Source: Streptomyces sp. NBC_01298
GTDB taxonomy: Bacteria > Actinomycetota > Actinomycetes > Streptomycetales > Streptomycetaceae
Assembly: GCF_035978755.1 (NCBI RefSeq)
Contig: NZ_CP108414.1
Location: forward strand, 8,122,001 to 8,186,000
Reading direction: 5' to 3'
DNA: 64,000 nucleotides
In this document: in pieces, positions 1 through 7,926 of the stretch
Numbering within the stretch: position 1 is the stretch's first letter
Layout: the number at the start of each line of letters is the position of its first letter
Made by a program: the position numbers and the translations under genes
Notes under the pieces: generated by a model
The model's input: only the letters and a program-made list of their open reading frames with translations
Databases searched by the model: none
Told to the model about the DNA's origin: nothing

Positions 1-111
1 GAGCAGACCCGGCGCGGCGTCCTGCAGCTCCAGCAGAACAGGAGCATCGAGGGCGACCCGCCGGGCGTCTACGGTCCGGCCACCCGCGCGGCCTTCGGAA
101 GCGAGGGCTGA
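1..111 (+). CDS. C-terminal end of a peptidoglycan-binding-domain protein (partial)
   Basis: The first 36 codons are open from base 1 to a TGA at 109-111; the start lies outside the window. The readable tail contains GVLQLQQ followed by VYGPATRAAF. This is the ending of PG_binding_1 repeats, in which a short helix with LQ pairs precedes a G-x-YGPxT-x-AAV motif. Such domains usually anchor secreted or membrane enzymes to the cell wall. What the rest of the protein does cannot be told. A GC-rich hairpin at 163-187 follows it. Confidence 0.65.
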   Translation, partial: EQTRRGVLQLQQNRSIEGDPPGVYGPATRAAFGSEG

Positions 112-162
112 CACGGCCGGTCCTCGCGTGCCGCACTGAACCGCCCTGCTCCACCCCGCCCC

Positions 163-187
163 GCCCCGGCCGCCACCCGGCCGGGGC
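163..187. terminator. hairpin between convergent genes
   Basis: GCCCCGGC (163-170) pairs perfectly with GCCGGGGC (180-187) around a 9-base loop. It sits between the ends of the upstream gene and the convergent SDR gene, and may serve both. There is no T-run, as is usual in Streptomyces. Confidence 0.5.
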
Positions 188-197
188 CGGGGTCCGC

Positions 198-941
198 TCA
201 GCGCCCGCCGGCGACCCGCAGGACCGTACCGGTCGTGTACGCGGCGTCCTCGGACAGCAGCCAGGCGATGGCCGCGGCGACCTCCACCGGCTGCCCGGCC
301 CGCCCGAGCGGGATCTCCGCGGCCGCGAGCGCCGGTCGGTCGGGGTCGCCCATGGCGGCGTGCATGTCGGTGTCGATGATGCCGGGGGCCACCGCGTTGA
401 CCCGGATCCGGTCCGGGCCCAGCTCCTTGGCGAGCCCCAGGGTCAGGGTGTCGGTGGCGGCCTTGGTGGCGGCGTAGTGGACGTAGCGGCCGGGACTGCC
501 GAGGGTGGCGGCCGCGGAGGAGACGTTGACGATGGCCCCGCCGCCCGACTCGGCCATGTCCCGGGCGGCCCGGCGGCAGCAGAGCAGGTAGCCGAGGAGG
601 TTCACGTCGAGCACGCGGCGCAGGTCCTCGACCCGGATGTCGGCGAGCCGGCCCGGGGTGCCGGTGACTCCGGCGTTGTTGACCAGGCCGGTCACGGCAC
701 CGAACTCGGCGCCGGCGATGTCGAAGAGCCGCTCCACGCCGCACTCCTCGGAGGTGTCGCCGCGTACGGTCACACACCGGGCGCCCGCCTCCCGGACCCG
801 CTCGGCGGTGGCCTTGGCGGCCTCGTCGTCACGGAGGTAGCCGAGGACGAGATCGTGCCCGTCGGCGGCCAGCCGGACGCACGTGGCGGCGCCGATACCG
901 CGACTGCCTCCGGTGACGATGGTGACTGGTCGACGTGACAT
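198..941 (-). CDS. SDR family NAD(P)-dependent oxidoreductase
   Basis: A classical short-chain dehydrogenase of 247 residues, the usual family length. The Rossmann glycine motif TGGSRGIG is at about residues 10-17, NNAG at about 88-91, the catalytic Ser in the IVNVSSAAA strand, and the Tyr-Lys pair in YAATK at about 156-160. The C-terminal GTVLRVAGG is typical of FabG-like members, which reduce 3-oxoacyl or related carbonyls with NAD(P)H in the cytosol. The substrate is unknown. The ATG at 941 follows an AGGAGG ribosome site. A palindrome at 955-966 overlaps the expected promoter. Confidence 0.9.
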   Translation of the reverse strand: MSRRPVTIVTGGSRGIGAATCVRLAADGHDLVLGYLRDDEAAKATAERVREAGARCVTVRGDTSEECGVERLFDIAGAEFGAVTGLVNNAGVTGTPGRLADIRVEDLRRVLDVNLLGYLLCCRRAARDMAESGGGAIVNVSSAAATLGSPGRYVHYAATKAATDTLTLGLAKELGPDRIRVNAVAPGIIDTDMHAAMGDPDRPALAAAEIPLGRAGQPVEVAAAIAWLLSEDAAYTTGTVLRVAGGR

Positions 942-954
942 GTGAGCCTCCTGT

Positions 955-966
955 GTAACGCATTAC
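955..966. promoter_or_regulatory. GTAA-N4-TTAC palindrome upstream of the SDR gene
   Basis: GTAACGCATTAC is an inverted repeat 14 bases upstream of the SDR start codon, beside its ribosome site. Position and shape suit a repressor operator (TetR or MarR type). The binding protein is unknown. Confidence 0.4.
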
Positions 967-1040
967 CCCGTGTCGTGCCCACACCTGGGATGGCCGCAGG
1001 CTAACACCGCGACACCCCGGCCGACCAAGGGGAAGGCCCT

Positions 1041-1058
1041 CTGTGGAGCGCTCCCCAG
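1041..1058. promoter_or_regulatory. LacI-type palindrome in the SDR/arsR intergenic region
   Basis: CTGTGGAGCGCTCCCCAG is an 18-base palindrome with one mismatched pair, centred on the GC-rich core GGAGCGCTCC favoured by Streptomyces LacI-family repressors. It lies midway between two divergent genes. The LacI protein encoded at 3214-4272 is a possible ligand by proximity only. Confidence 0.35.
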
Positions 1059-1126
1059 GAACCGGAGAACTGCGAGGCAGCGCCTACCTGTTGACCAACC
1101 GTGCCCGGGGGAAGGCGACTTGATCT

Positions 1127-1156
1127 CACAACAACTCTTTTGAAACAACTGTTGTG
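1127..1156. promoter_or_regulatory. inverted-repeat operator ahead of the ArsR gene
   Basis: CACAAC (1127-1132) and GTTGTG (1151-1156) form an inverted repeat. Inside it lies a tighter near-palindrome ACAAC-T-GTTGT at 1145-1155. The AT-rich block ends 17 bases before the ATG at 1173, so a bound repressor would cover the promoter. Autoregulation by the ArsR protein is the simplest reading. Confidence 0.5.
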
Positions 1157-1172
1157 GGTCTACTCTCGGCGC

Positions 1173-1799
1173 ATGGTCGCTCCCCTCGCTCCCTCCGCCG
1201 CATCCGCCGAGCCGTCGGGACAGGACGTCGAACTCGACACGGCTGCCCTGCGCGTACTCGCCCACCCCTTGCGCCTGAACGTCCTCACCCTCCTGAGGGA
1301 GCGTGGTCCGTCCACCGCCACCCGGATCGCCGACGAGCTCGGCATCAACCCCGGGGCGGCGAGCTACCACCTGCGGCGTCTCGGGGCGGGTGGGCTCATC
1401 GTCGAGGAACCAGGGCGCGGCACCGGACGCGAGCGGTGGTGGAAGTCCGCCCATCGCCAGTCGGTCCACGATCCCGCTTCCGCGTCCGGCGAACAGCGGG
1501 AGGCAGGCCGCGCCTACACGCACGCGGTCGCCCTTGCCGCGGCGGATCGCCTGCGCAGGGCCGCACACGAGGTACCGCTCCTGCCCGAGGAATGGCTCGA
1601 CGCGGCCACGTACGGCGACTTCCTCCTGTACCTGACGCCGGGGGACGTGGCCCGGATGCGCTCCGAGCTCTTCCAGGTGATCGCGCGCTATCAGCACGGA
1701 GAGGGCGAAGCCCCCGAAGGGGCCGCTCCGGTGGCGCTGCAGGTGCAGGCGTTTCCGGTACCGGGCACGGCCCTGCCGCGGGCCGGTGGCGCCGCGTGA
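1173..1799 (+). CDS. ArsR-family winged-helix transcriptional regulator
   Basis: A 208-residue protein whose first 90 residues are an ArsR/HTH_20-type winged helix: an LRVLAHPLRLNVLTLLRE helix, then TATRIADELGINPGAASYHLRRL with the recognition helix, then a wing ending in GRERWW. The remainder is helical and acidic and probably forms the dimer and ligand region. No metal-binding Cys pair is seen, so it is probably not a metal sensor. The ATG at 1173 was chosen because the helix-turn-helix starts soon after it and the operator-like repeat lies directly upstream. The stop overlaps the GTG of the transporter gene, so the pair is translationally coupled. Confidence 0.88.
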   Translation: MVAPLAPSAASAEPSGQDVELDTAALRVLAHPLRLNVLTLLRERGPSTATRIADELGINPGAASYHLRRLGAGGLIVEEPGRGTGRERWWKSAHRQSVHDPASASGEQREAGRAYTHAVALAAADRLRRAAHEVPLLPEEWLDAATYGDFLLYLTPGDVARMRSELFQVIARYQHGEGEAPEGAAPVALQVQAFPVPGTALPRAGGAA

Positions 1800-3157
1800 A
1801 GGCGGACGGCGCGGCCGCGTCCACGTACACCGGCGCGTCCGCGTCCGCCTCCACGTCGGTGTCCGCGCGGCCCGCCTACCGGGACGCCAACGTCCTGCGC
1901 TGGCTCGTCGCGTACACGGCTTCGATCACCGGTGACGTCGTCTACTTCCTCGCCCTGACCTGGGCCGCGGTGCGCGTCGGCGGGCCGTCGCAGGTGGGCC
2001 TCGTGGTCGCGGCCGGAGCCCTGCCCCGCGCGGTGCTCATGCTCGGGGGCGGCGTGGTGGCCGACCGGTTCGGTCCGCGACGGGTCGCCGTCGTCAGCGA
2101 CGCGGTGCGCTGTGCGGTGATCCTCGGGGCCGCCGCGGCGCTCACGCTCGCGTCCCCGGGCGTGTGGCTGCTGGTCACCGTCGCGCTGGTCTTCGGCGCC
2201 GTGGACGCGGTGTTCATGCCGGCCGTGGGCGCGCTCCCGCCGCTCATCGCGGCACCCGCACAGTTCGCCAGGGTCCAGGGGATGCGGGGGCTGTCGATCC
2301 GGCTGAGCAACGCGGTGGGGCCACTGCTGGCGGCAGCCGTCCTGGTGACGGCCGGTGCGGCCGGCGCGTTCGCCGCCGCGGGCATCCTCTTCGCCCTCTC
2401 GCTCGCGACCCTGCTCACCGTGCGGACCCTCTCGCCGGCCTCTTCCGCGCGACCGCCCCGGAGTGCTTCCGCACGTGCCTCCACACGTGTCTCCGCCCTG
2501 CGCGAGCTGGCCGACGGCCTGCGCTACGTCCGCCGCCACCGGATGCTCGCCCCACTGGTCGTGGTCATCGGGCTGGGTGAGATGTGCTTCAGCGGTCCCG
2601 TGGCCACCGGTCTGGTGCTCCTGGCCGAGGAACGCGGCTGGGGCGCCCCGGGCATGGGATGGATCGCGAGCGCGTTCAGCGTGGGAGCCGCGGCGTCGGC
2701 CCTGCTGCTCACCGTCTCCGCCCGGATACCTCGGGCCGGGCTGGTCATGTGTGCGGCGCTGCTCGTCACGGCCGGGGGAGCGGTCGCCCTGGGGCGCGTG
2801 GCCTCGCTGCCGCTCGCCGTCCTACTCGGTTGCCTGATCGGACTGACCAGCGGGATCACCACAACCGTGACCGGTGCGCTGCTCCAGACGGAGACGGACC
2901 CCCGGTACCTCGGACGGGTCACCGCGGTGACGACCCTGTGCACGCTGGGCCTTGCTCCCGTCCTCTTCCCCGCCGTCGGCGTCACGGTGGCACTGTGGGG
3001 AGCGGACGCGTTCTTCGCCGGCTGCGGAGTGATCTGCCTGCTCGCCGCAGGGCTCGGCCTCGCCGTCCCCGTGCTCCGCCGGGCCGAACTCCAGGGGCCC
3101 GAGACGCTGTCGCCCGTCGCCGTCGCCGGTGGATCCGGTGTGCCCTCCGAGGGGTGA
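1796..3157 (+). CDS. MFS transporter, probable drug or metabolite exporter
   Basis: A 453-residue major facilitator with about 12 hydrophobic segments. The signature loop between TM2 and TM3 reads GGVVADRFGPRRVAVVSD, a clear MFS motif A (G-x3-D-R-x-G-R-R). Members of this shape (MFS_3/enterobactin exporter-like) pump small molecules out of the cytoplasm by proton antiport. The start is the GTG at 1796, which overlaps the ArsR stop by 4 bases. The first 25 residues are rich in Ala, Ser and Thr and are probably cytosolic. Control by the ArsR partner is inferred from the coupling. Confidence 0.88.
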   Translation: MKADGAAASTYTGASASASTSVSARPAYRDANVLRWLVAYTASITGDVVYFLALTWAAVRVGGPSQVGLVVAAGALPRAVLMLGGGVVADRFGPRRVAVVSDAVRCAVILGAAAALTLASPGVWLLVTVALVFGAVDAVFMPAVGALPPLIAAPAQFARVQGMRGLSIRLSNAVGPLLAAAVLVTAGAAGAFAAAGILFALSLATLLTVRTLSPASSARPPRSASARASTRVSALRELADGLRYVRRHRMLAPLVVVIGLGEMCFSGPVATGLVLLAEERGWGAPGMGWIASAFSVGAAASALLLTVSARIPRAGLVMCAALLVTAGGAVALGRVASLPLAVLLGCLIGLTSGITTTVTGALLQTETDPRYLGRVTAVTTLCTLGLAPVLFPAVGVTVALWGADAFFAGCGVICLLAAGLGLAVPVLRRAELQGPETLSPVAVAGGSGVPSEG

Positions 3158-3201
3158 CGGAGGTCCGGCCGGGGTCCGGGAGAGGGCTGAGCGCGGGCGG
3201 C

Positions 3202-3207
3202 TACAGT
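3202..3207 (+). promoter_or_regulatory. probable -10 box of a leaderless transcript (lacI-type gene)
   Basis: TACAGT ends 6 bases before the ATG at 3214, with no ribosome-binding site between. This spacing puts transcription start at or next to the start codon, the arrangement of leaderless actinomycete mRNAs. Confidence 0.4.
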
Positions 3208-3213
3208 GCCGAC

Positions 3214-4272
3214 ATGGACGCAGCGAGCACGGCCACCGGTACGGGCACCGGAACGGCCACCGGCACCGGAACGGCCCCGACCCTGGAAGACGTGGCCCGC
3301 GCGGCCGGGGTGTCCCGGGCCACGGTGTCCCGCGTGGTGAACGGGGTCCGCAATGTGGACCCGGCCATCCAGCAGGCGGTCCAGCGGGCCGTCGCCGCGA
3401 CGGGATACGTGCCGAACCGCGCGGCCCGCTCCCTGGTGACCCGCCGCTCGGGTGCGGTGGCGCTGGTGGTCTCCGGCGCGGGCGCGGACACCGGGCGGGT
3501 GTTCCAGGACCCCTTCTTCGGGCGGGTGGTGAGCGGGGTCGTACGGGCCCTGCGCCCGCGCGGCGTGCATCCGGTGCTGCTGTTCGCCGACGGGGAGGCG
3601 GACCGCGCGCAGGTGGTCTCGTACCTCACCCAGGGCGGTGGGGACGGAGCACTGCTCGTCACCACCGACGGCCACGACCCGCTGCCCGGCATGCTCGCGC
3701 GCGCCGGCCTGCCCGCGGTGCTCTTCGCCCGGCCGGCCCCCGAGATCCCGCTGGACTGGGTGGACCTGCGCCACCGCGAAGGCGGGGCCCTGGCCGCGCG
3801 GCACCTCCTCGCCCGGGGCTGCCGGCGACTCGCCGTGATCGGCGGTCCGGCGGACGTACCGGCGAGCCGGGACCGGGTGGCGGGCTTCCGGGAGGCACTG
3901 GACGGGACGGCGGTACGGGTGGCGGAGGCGGACTTCACCCTGGACGGCGGCGAGCAGGGGATGCGCGCGCTGCTGGCCGAACACCCGGACCTGGACGGAG
4001 TGTTCGCGGCGAACGACCTGATGGCCCAGGGCGCCTGCCTGGTGCTGCGCGAACACGGCCGCCGGATCCCCGAGGACGTGGCGGTGGTCGGCTTCGACGA
4101 CTCCGGCGCGGCGGTGGCGGCGAGACCCCGCCTGACGACGGTCCGCCAGCCGGTGGAGGAGATGGCGGCGGAGATGGTGCGCCTCCTCCTGGACCGGGTG
4201 GCCGGCACGGCCGCACCGGACCCGGCGGCGGTGCTCTTCGACCCGGAACTGGTGGTCCGCGACTCGGCGTGA
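3214..4272 (+). CDS. LacI-family transcriptional regulator
   Basis: A 352-residue protein of normal LacI length. After a Gly/Thr-rich N-terminal stretch (residues about 5-22, alternating TGTGTATG) the DNA-binding headpiece reads TLEDVARAAGVSRATVSRVV with the hinge helix GYVPNRAARSLVTRR. A periplasmic-binding-protein-like core follows, ending in VAVVGFDDSGAAVAARPRLTTVRQP. Such proteins repress sugar-uptake or hydrolase genes until a sugar binds. No sugar transporter lies next to it, so its targets are unknown; the LacI-type palindromes at 1041 and 9046 are candidates. The N-terminal repeat is unusual. Confidence 0.92.
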   Translation: MDAASTATGTGTGTATGTGTAPTLEDVARAAGVSRATVSRVVNGVRNVDPAIQQAVQRAVAATGYVPNRAARSLVTRRSGAVALVVSGAGADTGRVFQDPFFGRVVSGVVRALRPRGVHPVLLFADGEADRAQVVSYLTQGGGDGALLVTTDGHDPLPGMLARAGLPAVLFARPAPEIPLDWVDLRHREGGALAARHLLARGCRRLAVIGGPADVPASRDRVAGFREALDGTAVRVAEADFTLDGGEQGMRALLAEHPDLDGVFAANDLMAQGACLVLREHGRRIPEDVAVVGFDDSGAAVAARPRLTTVRQPVEEMAAEMVRLLLDRVAGTAAPDPAAVLFDPELVVRDSA

Positions 4273-4302
4273 GCGCCGACCGCGACCCGCGGGGAAACCC
4301 GG

Positions 4303-4599
4303 GTGCGGCCCGGCCGGCATCCACTACCGTCGGCCGAGGCACTGTTCGACCTCCCCGTAGGCGTCGATCGACCGAGGCTGCGGGTCTGGCCGCACCCGGA
4401 GGTGTTGGTGATCTTCGATGCGCTCTCGGTGGCCGAAGTCGATTTCGACGTGGACATCTGCCAGCTCCGGGGGCAGGAGCGGGTGGACGTGCTGTGCGGG
4501 TTTCTCGGCGCGGTCGGCCGCAGGCTGCGCGGGCCGGTGGTGCTGGTTTCCGAGGGGGGGACGAGGATCGGGGGCGACCGCTCATCGGCTTCGACGTAG
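4303..4599 (+). CDS. hypothetical protein, possibly truncated
   Basis: A 98-codon frame starting at GTG 4303 with GC-rich third positions throughout. The centre (LRVWPHPEVLVIFDALSVAE, then a run of alternating hydrophobic and acidic residues, then GPVVLVSEGG) reads as genuine beta/alpha protein. The last 15 residues look like random readthrough, so the C-terminus may have been lost to a frameshift near 4555, where a run of seven G occurs. I do not recognise the family. It lies between the LacI gene and an immunity-like gene. Confidence 0.45.
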   Translation: MRPGRHPLPSAEALFDLPVGVDRPRLRVWPHPEVLVIFDALSVAEVDFDVDICQLRGQERVDVLCGFLGAVGRRLRGPVVLVSEGGTRIGGDRSSAST

Positions 4600-4660
4600 G
4601 CTGTGACCGCGTGCTGTTGCGGCCGAACGGCCAGGCCCCGTACGGGGCATGAGGGCGGCG

Positions 4661-4672
4661 GGGAGCGCTCCC
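4661..4672. repeat. perfect 12-base palindrome GGGAGCGCTCCC
   Basis: A perfect palindrome in the short gap after the 4303-4599 frame and before the end of the reverse-strand gene at 4690. It may act as a small terminator hairpin or as a LacI-type site; position favours a terminator. Confidence 0.3.
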
Positions 4673-4689
4673 TGCGCCGGAGGCCGTGC

Positions 4690-5205
4690 TCAGCAGTCGA
4701 AGGCAGACCAGCAGATGTCGTTGCGCAACCGCTGGTCGTCCAGGACGAGTGCGCGGATCGCCTCCGGGAGCTGGTCGCGCTGCCAGTGGCACTCCCGTCG
4801 GCCCGCCGCCTCGCCCTCGCCTTCCGGCGCCGCCGCGCGCGCGGCCTTGATCGCATAGGCGGCCGCGCCGAGTTCGTGCGCCGCGACATGGGCGACGGCC
4901 CCGGCCTGCCCTGCGGCGTACGCGGCATGGCGGGCCGCTCCGCGCAGGTCCCTGGCCGCGCCCATCGCGTGTCCGCCCGCCGCGCGGGACGCGGTCATGG
5001 TGACCTCGCTGCGCACCCACGCACGGGCGTGCTCGATCGCCCGGCGCGGCCGCGGGTCCTCGGGCCGGGCGGACTCGAACAGGCCGAGGACGTGCTCGGC
5101 GCAGGACGCCGCCCACAGGGCCAGGAGGTGGTGATCCGCGTCGGTGAGGGTTCCGCCGCGGCGGATCGTCACGAAGCGAAGGTCGCGTTCCTTCGGGAGG
5201 ATCAT
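4690..5205 (-). CDS. putative immunity protein, Imm5-like
   Basis: A 171-residue, Ala-rich, all-helical protein. The order TLTDADHHLLALWAASCAEH, then RPRRAIEHARAWVRSEV, then a long run of Ala/His helices (AARHAAYAAGQAGAVAHVAA) and a final HWQRDQLPEAIRALV matches what I know of the Imm5 'putative immunity protein' family (PF14423). These proteins are usually found beside polymorphic toxins. The ATG at 5205 is preceded by GGAGAG. No toxin gene is present on either side, so this is an orphan. Function is inferred from family resemblance only. Confidence 0.7.
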   Translation of the reverse strand: MILPKERDLRFVTIRRGGTLTDADHHLLALWAASCAEHVLGLFESARPEDPRPRRAIEHARAWVRSEVTMTASRAAGGHAMGAARDLRGAARHAAYAAGQAGAVAHVAAHELGAAAYAIKAARAAAPEGEGEAAGRRECHWQRDQLPEAIRALVLDDQRLRNDICWSAFDC

Positions 5206-5243
5206 CGTCGGCTCTCCTTCGGTGACACCGGCCGGGACATTCC

Positions 5244-6572
5244 CTAGGCCCCGGCCGCCGCCCCGCCGCCGCGGGAGCGCAGGGACGTCTGCCAGCCCGG
5301 AGCCTCCGTCGCGGGCTCCGGCGGCGTGCGCCGGCCGCCCGCGGCGAAGAAGGCCGCCAGAGGGAGGGTGGCCGCGCCCACGGTGACCGCGTCCGGGCCC
5401 AGTGAGCCCATGTCGATGGTGACCCGGGCGGCGGGATGGCGCAGCGAGTAGCGCGTCGCGTGTTCCCGTACCGCCGGGAGGATGTGCGGGCCCAGCATCA
5501 GGCCCGCCCAGCCGCCGATGAGGATCCGCTCGGGCTGGAAGAGGTTGATCAGGTCCGACAGGCCCGCGCCCAGGTACTCCGCGGTCTCGTCGAGCACGGC
5601 CAGCGCGGCCGCGTCCCCGCTGGAGGCCGCCGCCAGCAGCGCGGTCAGGGCGTCCTCCTCGTCCCGGGCCACCGCGTCCGCGGCGACCGCGTCCCCATCG
5701 CCGCCCCGTTCCGCCCACCGCGCCAGGAGCGACTCCGCCCCCGTGTACGCCTCCAGGCAGCCCAGCGCCCCGCAACGGCAGCGCCGCCCGCGGACCTGCA
5801 CCGTGAGGTGGCCCCACTCCAGGGGTGCGCCCTCCGTGCCGGCGCCGTCCGGGGAGCCGTCGGTGATCAGGCTCGCTCCGATGCCGGAACCGAAGAGCAC
5901 GACCACCGCGTCCCGGGCCCCGCGACCCGCGCCGAACCACATCTCCGCCTGCCCGAGCGTGCGGGCCCCGTTGTCGATCAGATACGGGACCTCGGGCGGT
6001 ACGGCCCCCGTCGCCCGCAGCAGCGCCTCCAGCGGGACCGCGTCCCAGCCGATCGTCTGCCCGTGGACGACGGTTCCGCCCGGCGCGTCTCGGTCGACGA
6101 TGCCGGGGACGCCGATGCCGACCCCCAGGAGCCGCTCCGTCCCGACCCCGGCCCTCTCCAGGACGGTGGCGATCCCGCTCCGTACGTGGTCGACGATCGG
6201 ACCGACGTCGTAGCAGCCGCGCGGCTTCAACGGGAGCTCGGTGCGCGCCAGTTCGGTCAGCGTCAGGTCGAACAGCTCTACCCTGACCCGGGTTTCGCCG
6301 ACGTCGATGCCGATCAGGTGCCCGCTGCCGGGCGCCACCCGCAGCAGCGTGCGCGGCCGGCCGCCGTCCGAGTCGACGACTCCCGCCTCCTCCAGCAGTC
6401 CGTCCGCGACGAGTTCACCGACCACGTTGCTGACGGATCCCGAGCTCAGTCCGGTCGCCGGGCCCAGCTCCTGCCGGCTCATGGGCGTGCCGAAGTACAA
6501 CTGCTGCAGCACGGCGCTGCGGTTGCCCCTTCGCAGGTCCCGCACCGTACGTCCACTGCGCCCCGTCGTCAT
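5244..6572 (-). CDS. ROK-family transcriptional regulator
   Basis: A 442-residue protein with an N-terminal winged helix (RRGNRSAVLQQLYFG, then MSRQELGPATGLSSGSVSNV, residues about 14-65) fused to a ROK sugar-kinase fold. The ROK part shows the phosphate loop variant GIDVGETRVRVELFD and the zinc-binding motif CRCGALGCLE. ROK repressors (NagC/XylR type) bind DNA and are released by a sugar or sugar phosphate. Its targets are not obvious locally, though the divergent oxidoreductase and the AT-rich palindrome at 6660-6669 share its upstream region. The ATG at 6572 is followed directly by the conserved RRGNRS. Confidence 0.9.
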   Translation of the reverse strand: MTTGRSGRTVRDLRRGNRSAVLQQLYFGTPMSRQELGPATGLSSGSVSNVVGELVADGLLEEAGVVDSDGGRPRTLLRVAPGSGHLIGIDVGETRVRVELFDLTLTELARTELPLKPRGCYDVGPIVDHVRSGIATVLERAGVGTERLLGVGIGVPGIVDRDAPGGTVVHGQTIGWDAVPLEALLRATGAVPPEVPYLIDNGARTLGQAEMWFGAGRGARDAVVVLFGSGIGASLITDGSPDGAGTEGAPLEWGHLTVQVRGRRCRCGALGCLEAYTGAESLLARWAERGGDGDAVAADAVARDEEDALTALLAAASSGDAAALAVLDETAEYLGAGLSDLINLFQPERILIGGWAGLMLGPHILPAVREHATRYSLRHPAARVTIDMGSLGPDAVTVGAATLPLAAFFAAGGRRTPPEPATEAPGWQTSLRSRGGGAAAGA

Positions 6573-6659
6573 GTGGCTCCTTCCGCCCTGACACCGATCG
6601 CAACATACCCTTGCGCGACCCCTGGGGGCGACCCTTTGGCGGGGCTTACCTCACATCGT

Positions 6660-6669
6660 GAATTAATTC
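6660..6669. promoter_or_regulatory. AT-rich palindrome GAATTAATTC between divergent genes
   Basis: A perfect 10-base AT-only-core palindrome in otherwise GC-rich DNA, 88 bases upstream of the ROK start. AT-rich palindromes are typical ROK repressor sites, so autoregulation is plausible. Confidence 0.4.
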
Positions 6670-6802
6670 CGCGGGGCGGCGGGGCCGTCTCGGTCGGCCC
6701 TCCGCCGCGCCGCGCCCGCCGCTCCTCCCGGGGTGGGCGCGGTTCTTCGTGGTGGGATGGGGGGCGGGGGTAGGCGCACGGCTCACGGAGAGGCGAGAAG
6801 GT

Positions 6803-7744
6803 ATGTCCGAGGACCAAGAGGGCACCATGCGGGCCATGACGTACGACACGTACGGCGGAGTGGAGGTGCTCTCCGAGACCCGGATTCCGGTGCCCAAGGT
6901 CGGACCCGGCGAGGTCCTCGTCCGCGTCCGGTGCGCCTCCGTCAACCCCGTCGACTGGAAGATCATGGCCGGCGGGCTCGACGGCCTGATGGACGTCGTG
7001 TACCCCGTCGTCCCCGGCTGGGACGTCGCCGGGACCGTCGAGTACGCGGGCATCGACACCCCCGAGTTCACCGCGAGCGACGAGGTCATCGCCTACGCCC
7101 GCAAGGACTACGTGCACGGCGGCACCTTCGCGGAGTTCGTCACCGTGCCCGTACGGGCCCTCGCGCGCAAGCCCGTCTCCCTGACCTGGCAGCAGGCCGC
7201 GGGGCTGCCGCTGGCCGGGCTCACCGCGTACCAGCTGCTCACGCGCCTGGACACCGGCAAGGAGGACACCGTCCTCGTGCACGGAGCCGCGGGCGGCGTC
7301 GGCTCCATGGGCGTGCAGATCGCCCGCGCGCTCGGGGCCCGTGTCATCGGCACCGCCTCGGCCCGCAACCACGACCGGCTGCGCGAGCTGGGCTGCGAAC
7401 CCGTCGAGTACGGGGACGGCCTGGCGGAGCGGGTCCGCGCCCTGGCGCCCGACGGGGTCACCGTCGTCGCCGACTTCGTCGGGGGAGTCCTCGACACCAC
7501 CCTGGCGGTACTGGCCGAGGGCGGCCGGCACGCCTCCATCGCCGACCACACCGTGCTCGGCTCCGGCGGCCAGTGGATGTGGGTACGGCCCGTCGGCGCC
7601 GACCTCGCCGAGCTGGGCCGACTGGCCGACGCCGGGCAGCTCACGGTCACCGTCGCCGAGACCTTCCCGCTCGCGGAACTGGCGGCCGCCTTCGAGCTCA
7701 GCCAGAAGGGGCATGCCGCCGGGAAGATCGTCCTGGAGGTCTGA
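6803..7744 (+). CDS. NADPH:quinone-oxidoreductase-like MDR protein
   Basis: A 313-residue medium-chain reductase without catalytic zinc ligands. The GroES-like half (VRCASVNPVDWKIMAGG, then VPGWDVAGTVEYAG) is followed by the nucleotide-binding motif VLVHGAAGGVGSMGVQIARA. Zinc-free members of this family (QOR/zeta-crystallin type) reduce quinones or enones with NADPH. The ATG at 6803 follows a GAGAAGG ribosome site; an internal ATG at 6827 is an alternative. It is divergent from the ROK regulator. Confidence 0.9.
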   Translation: MSEDQEGTMRAMTYDTYGGVEVLSETRIPVPKVGPGEVLVRVRCASVNPVDWKIMAGGLDGLMDVVYPVVPGWDVAGTVEYAGIDTPEFTASDEVIAYARKDYVHGGTFAEFVTVPVRALARKPVSLTWQQAAGLPLAGLTAYQLLTRLDTGKEDTVLVHGAAGGVGSMGVQIARALGARVIGTASARNHDRLRELGCEPVEYGDGLAERVRALAPDGVTVVADFVGGVLDTTLAVLAEGGRHASIADHTVLGSGGQWMWVRPVGADLAELGRLADAGQLTVTVAETFPLAELAAAFELSQKGHAAGKIVLEV

Positions 7745-7761
7745 GCCCGCCGGGACCCGCG

Positions 7762-7829
7762 CGCGCACGACGGCGGGCACGGCCGTGCACTCGACCGCGC
7801 GCACGACCGCGCGCACGACCGCGCGCCGC
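7762..7829. repeat. GC-rich short tandem repeats
   Basis: Three near-identical 12-base units (GACCGCGCGCAC type) occur between 7793 and 7829, after related CGCGCGCACGAC sequence. They fill the space before a terminator hairpin and code for nothing recognisable. Confidence 0.5.
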
Positions 7830-7854
7830 CCGGATCGGGTCCGGGTGGCGCGCG
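7820..7854. terminator. strong hairpin between convergent genes
   Basis: A 14-base stem (CGCGCGCCGCCCGG with CCGGGTGGCGCGCG, one G-T wobble) closes a 7-base loop. It lies between the ends of the MDR and DUF1996 genes and can terminate both. Confidence 0.65.
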
Positions 7855-7926
7855 GGTGTACGGGGGCGTCGGGCCCGGGGTCGGGCCGGCGGGAACCTCC
7901 TCGGGAGGGTGTGGGGGAGCGGGCGC

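Noticed and set aside
1154..3157. A 667-codon frame covering the ArsR gene and the transporter
   Set aside because: Its first 214 codons are the ArsR gene read in the wrong frame (Arg/Pro-rich, no domain). The real gene begins at GTG 1796, coupled to the ArsR stop.
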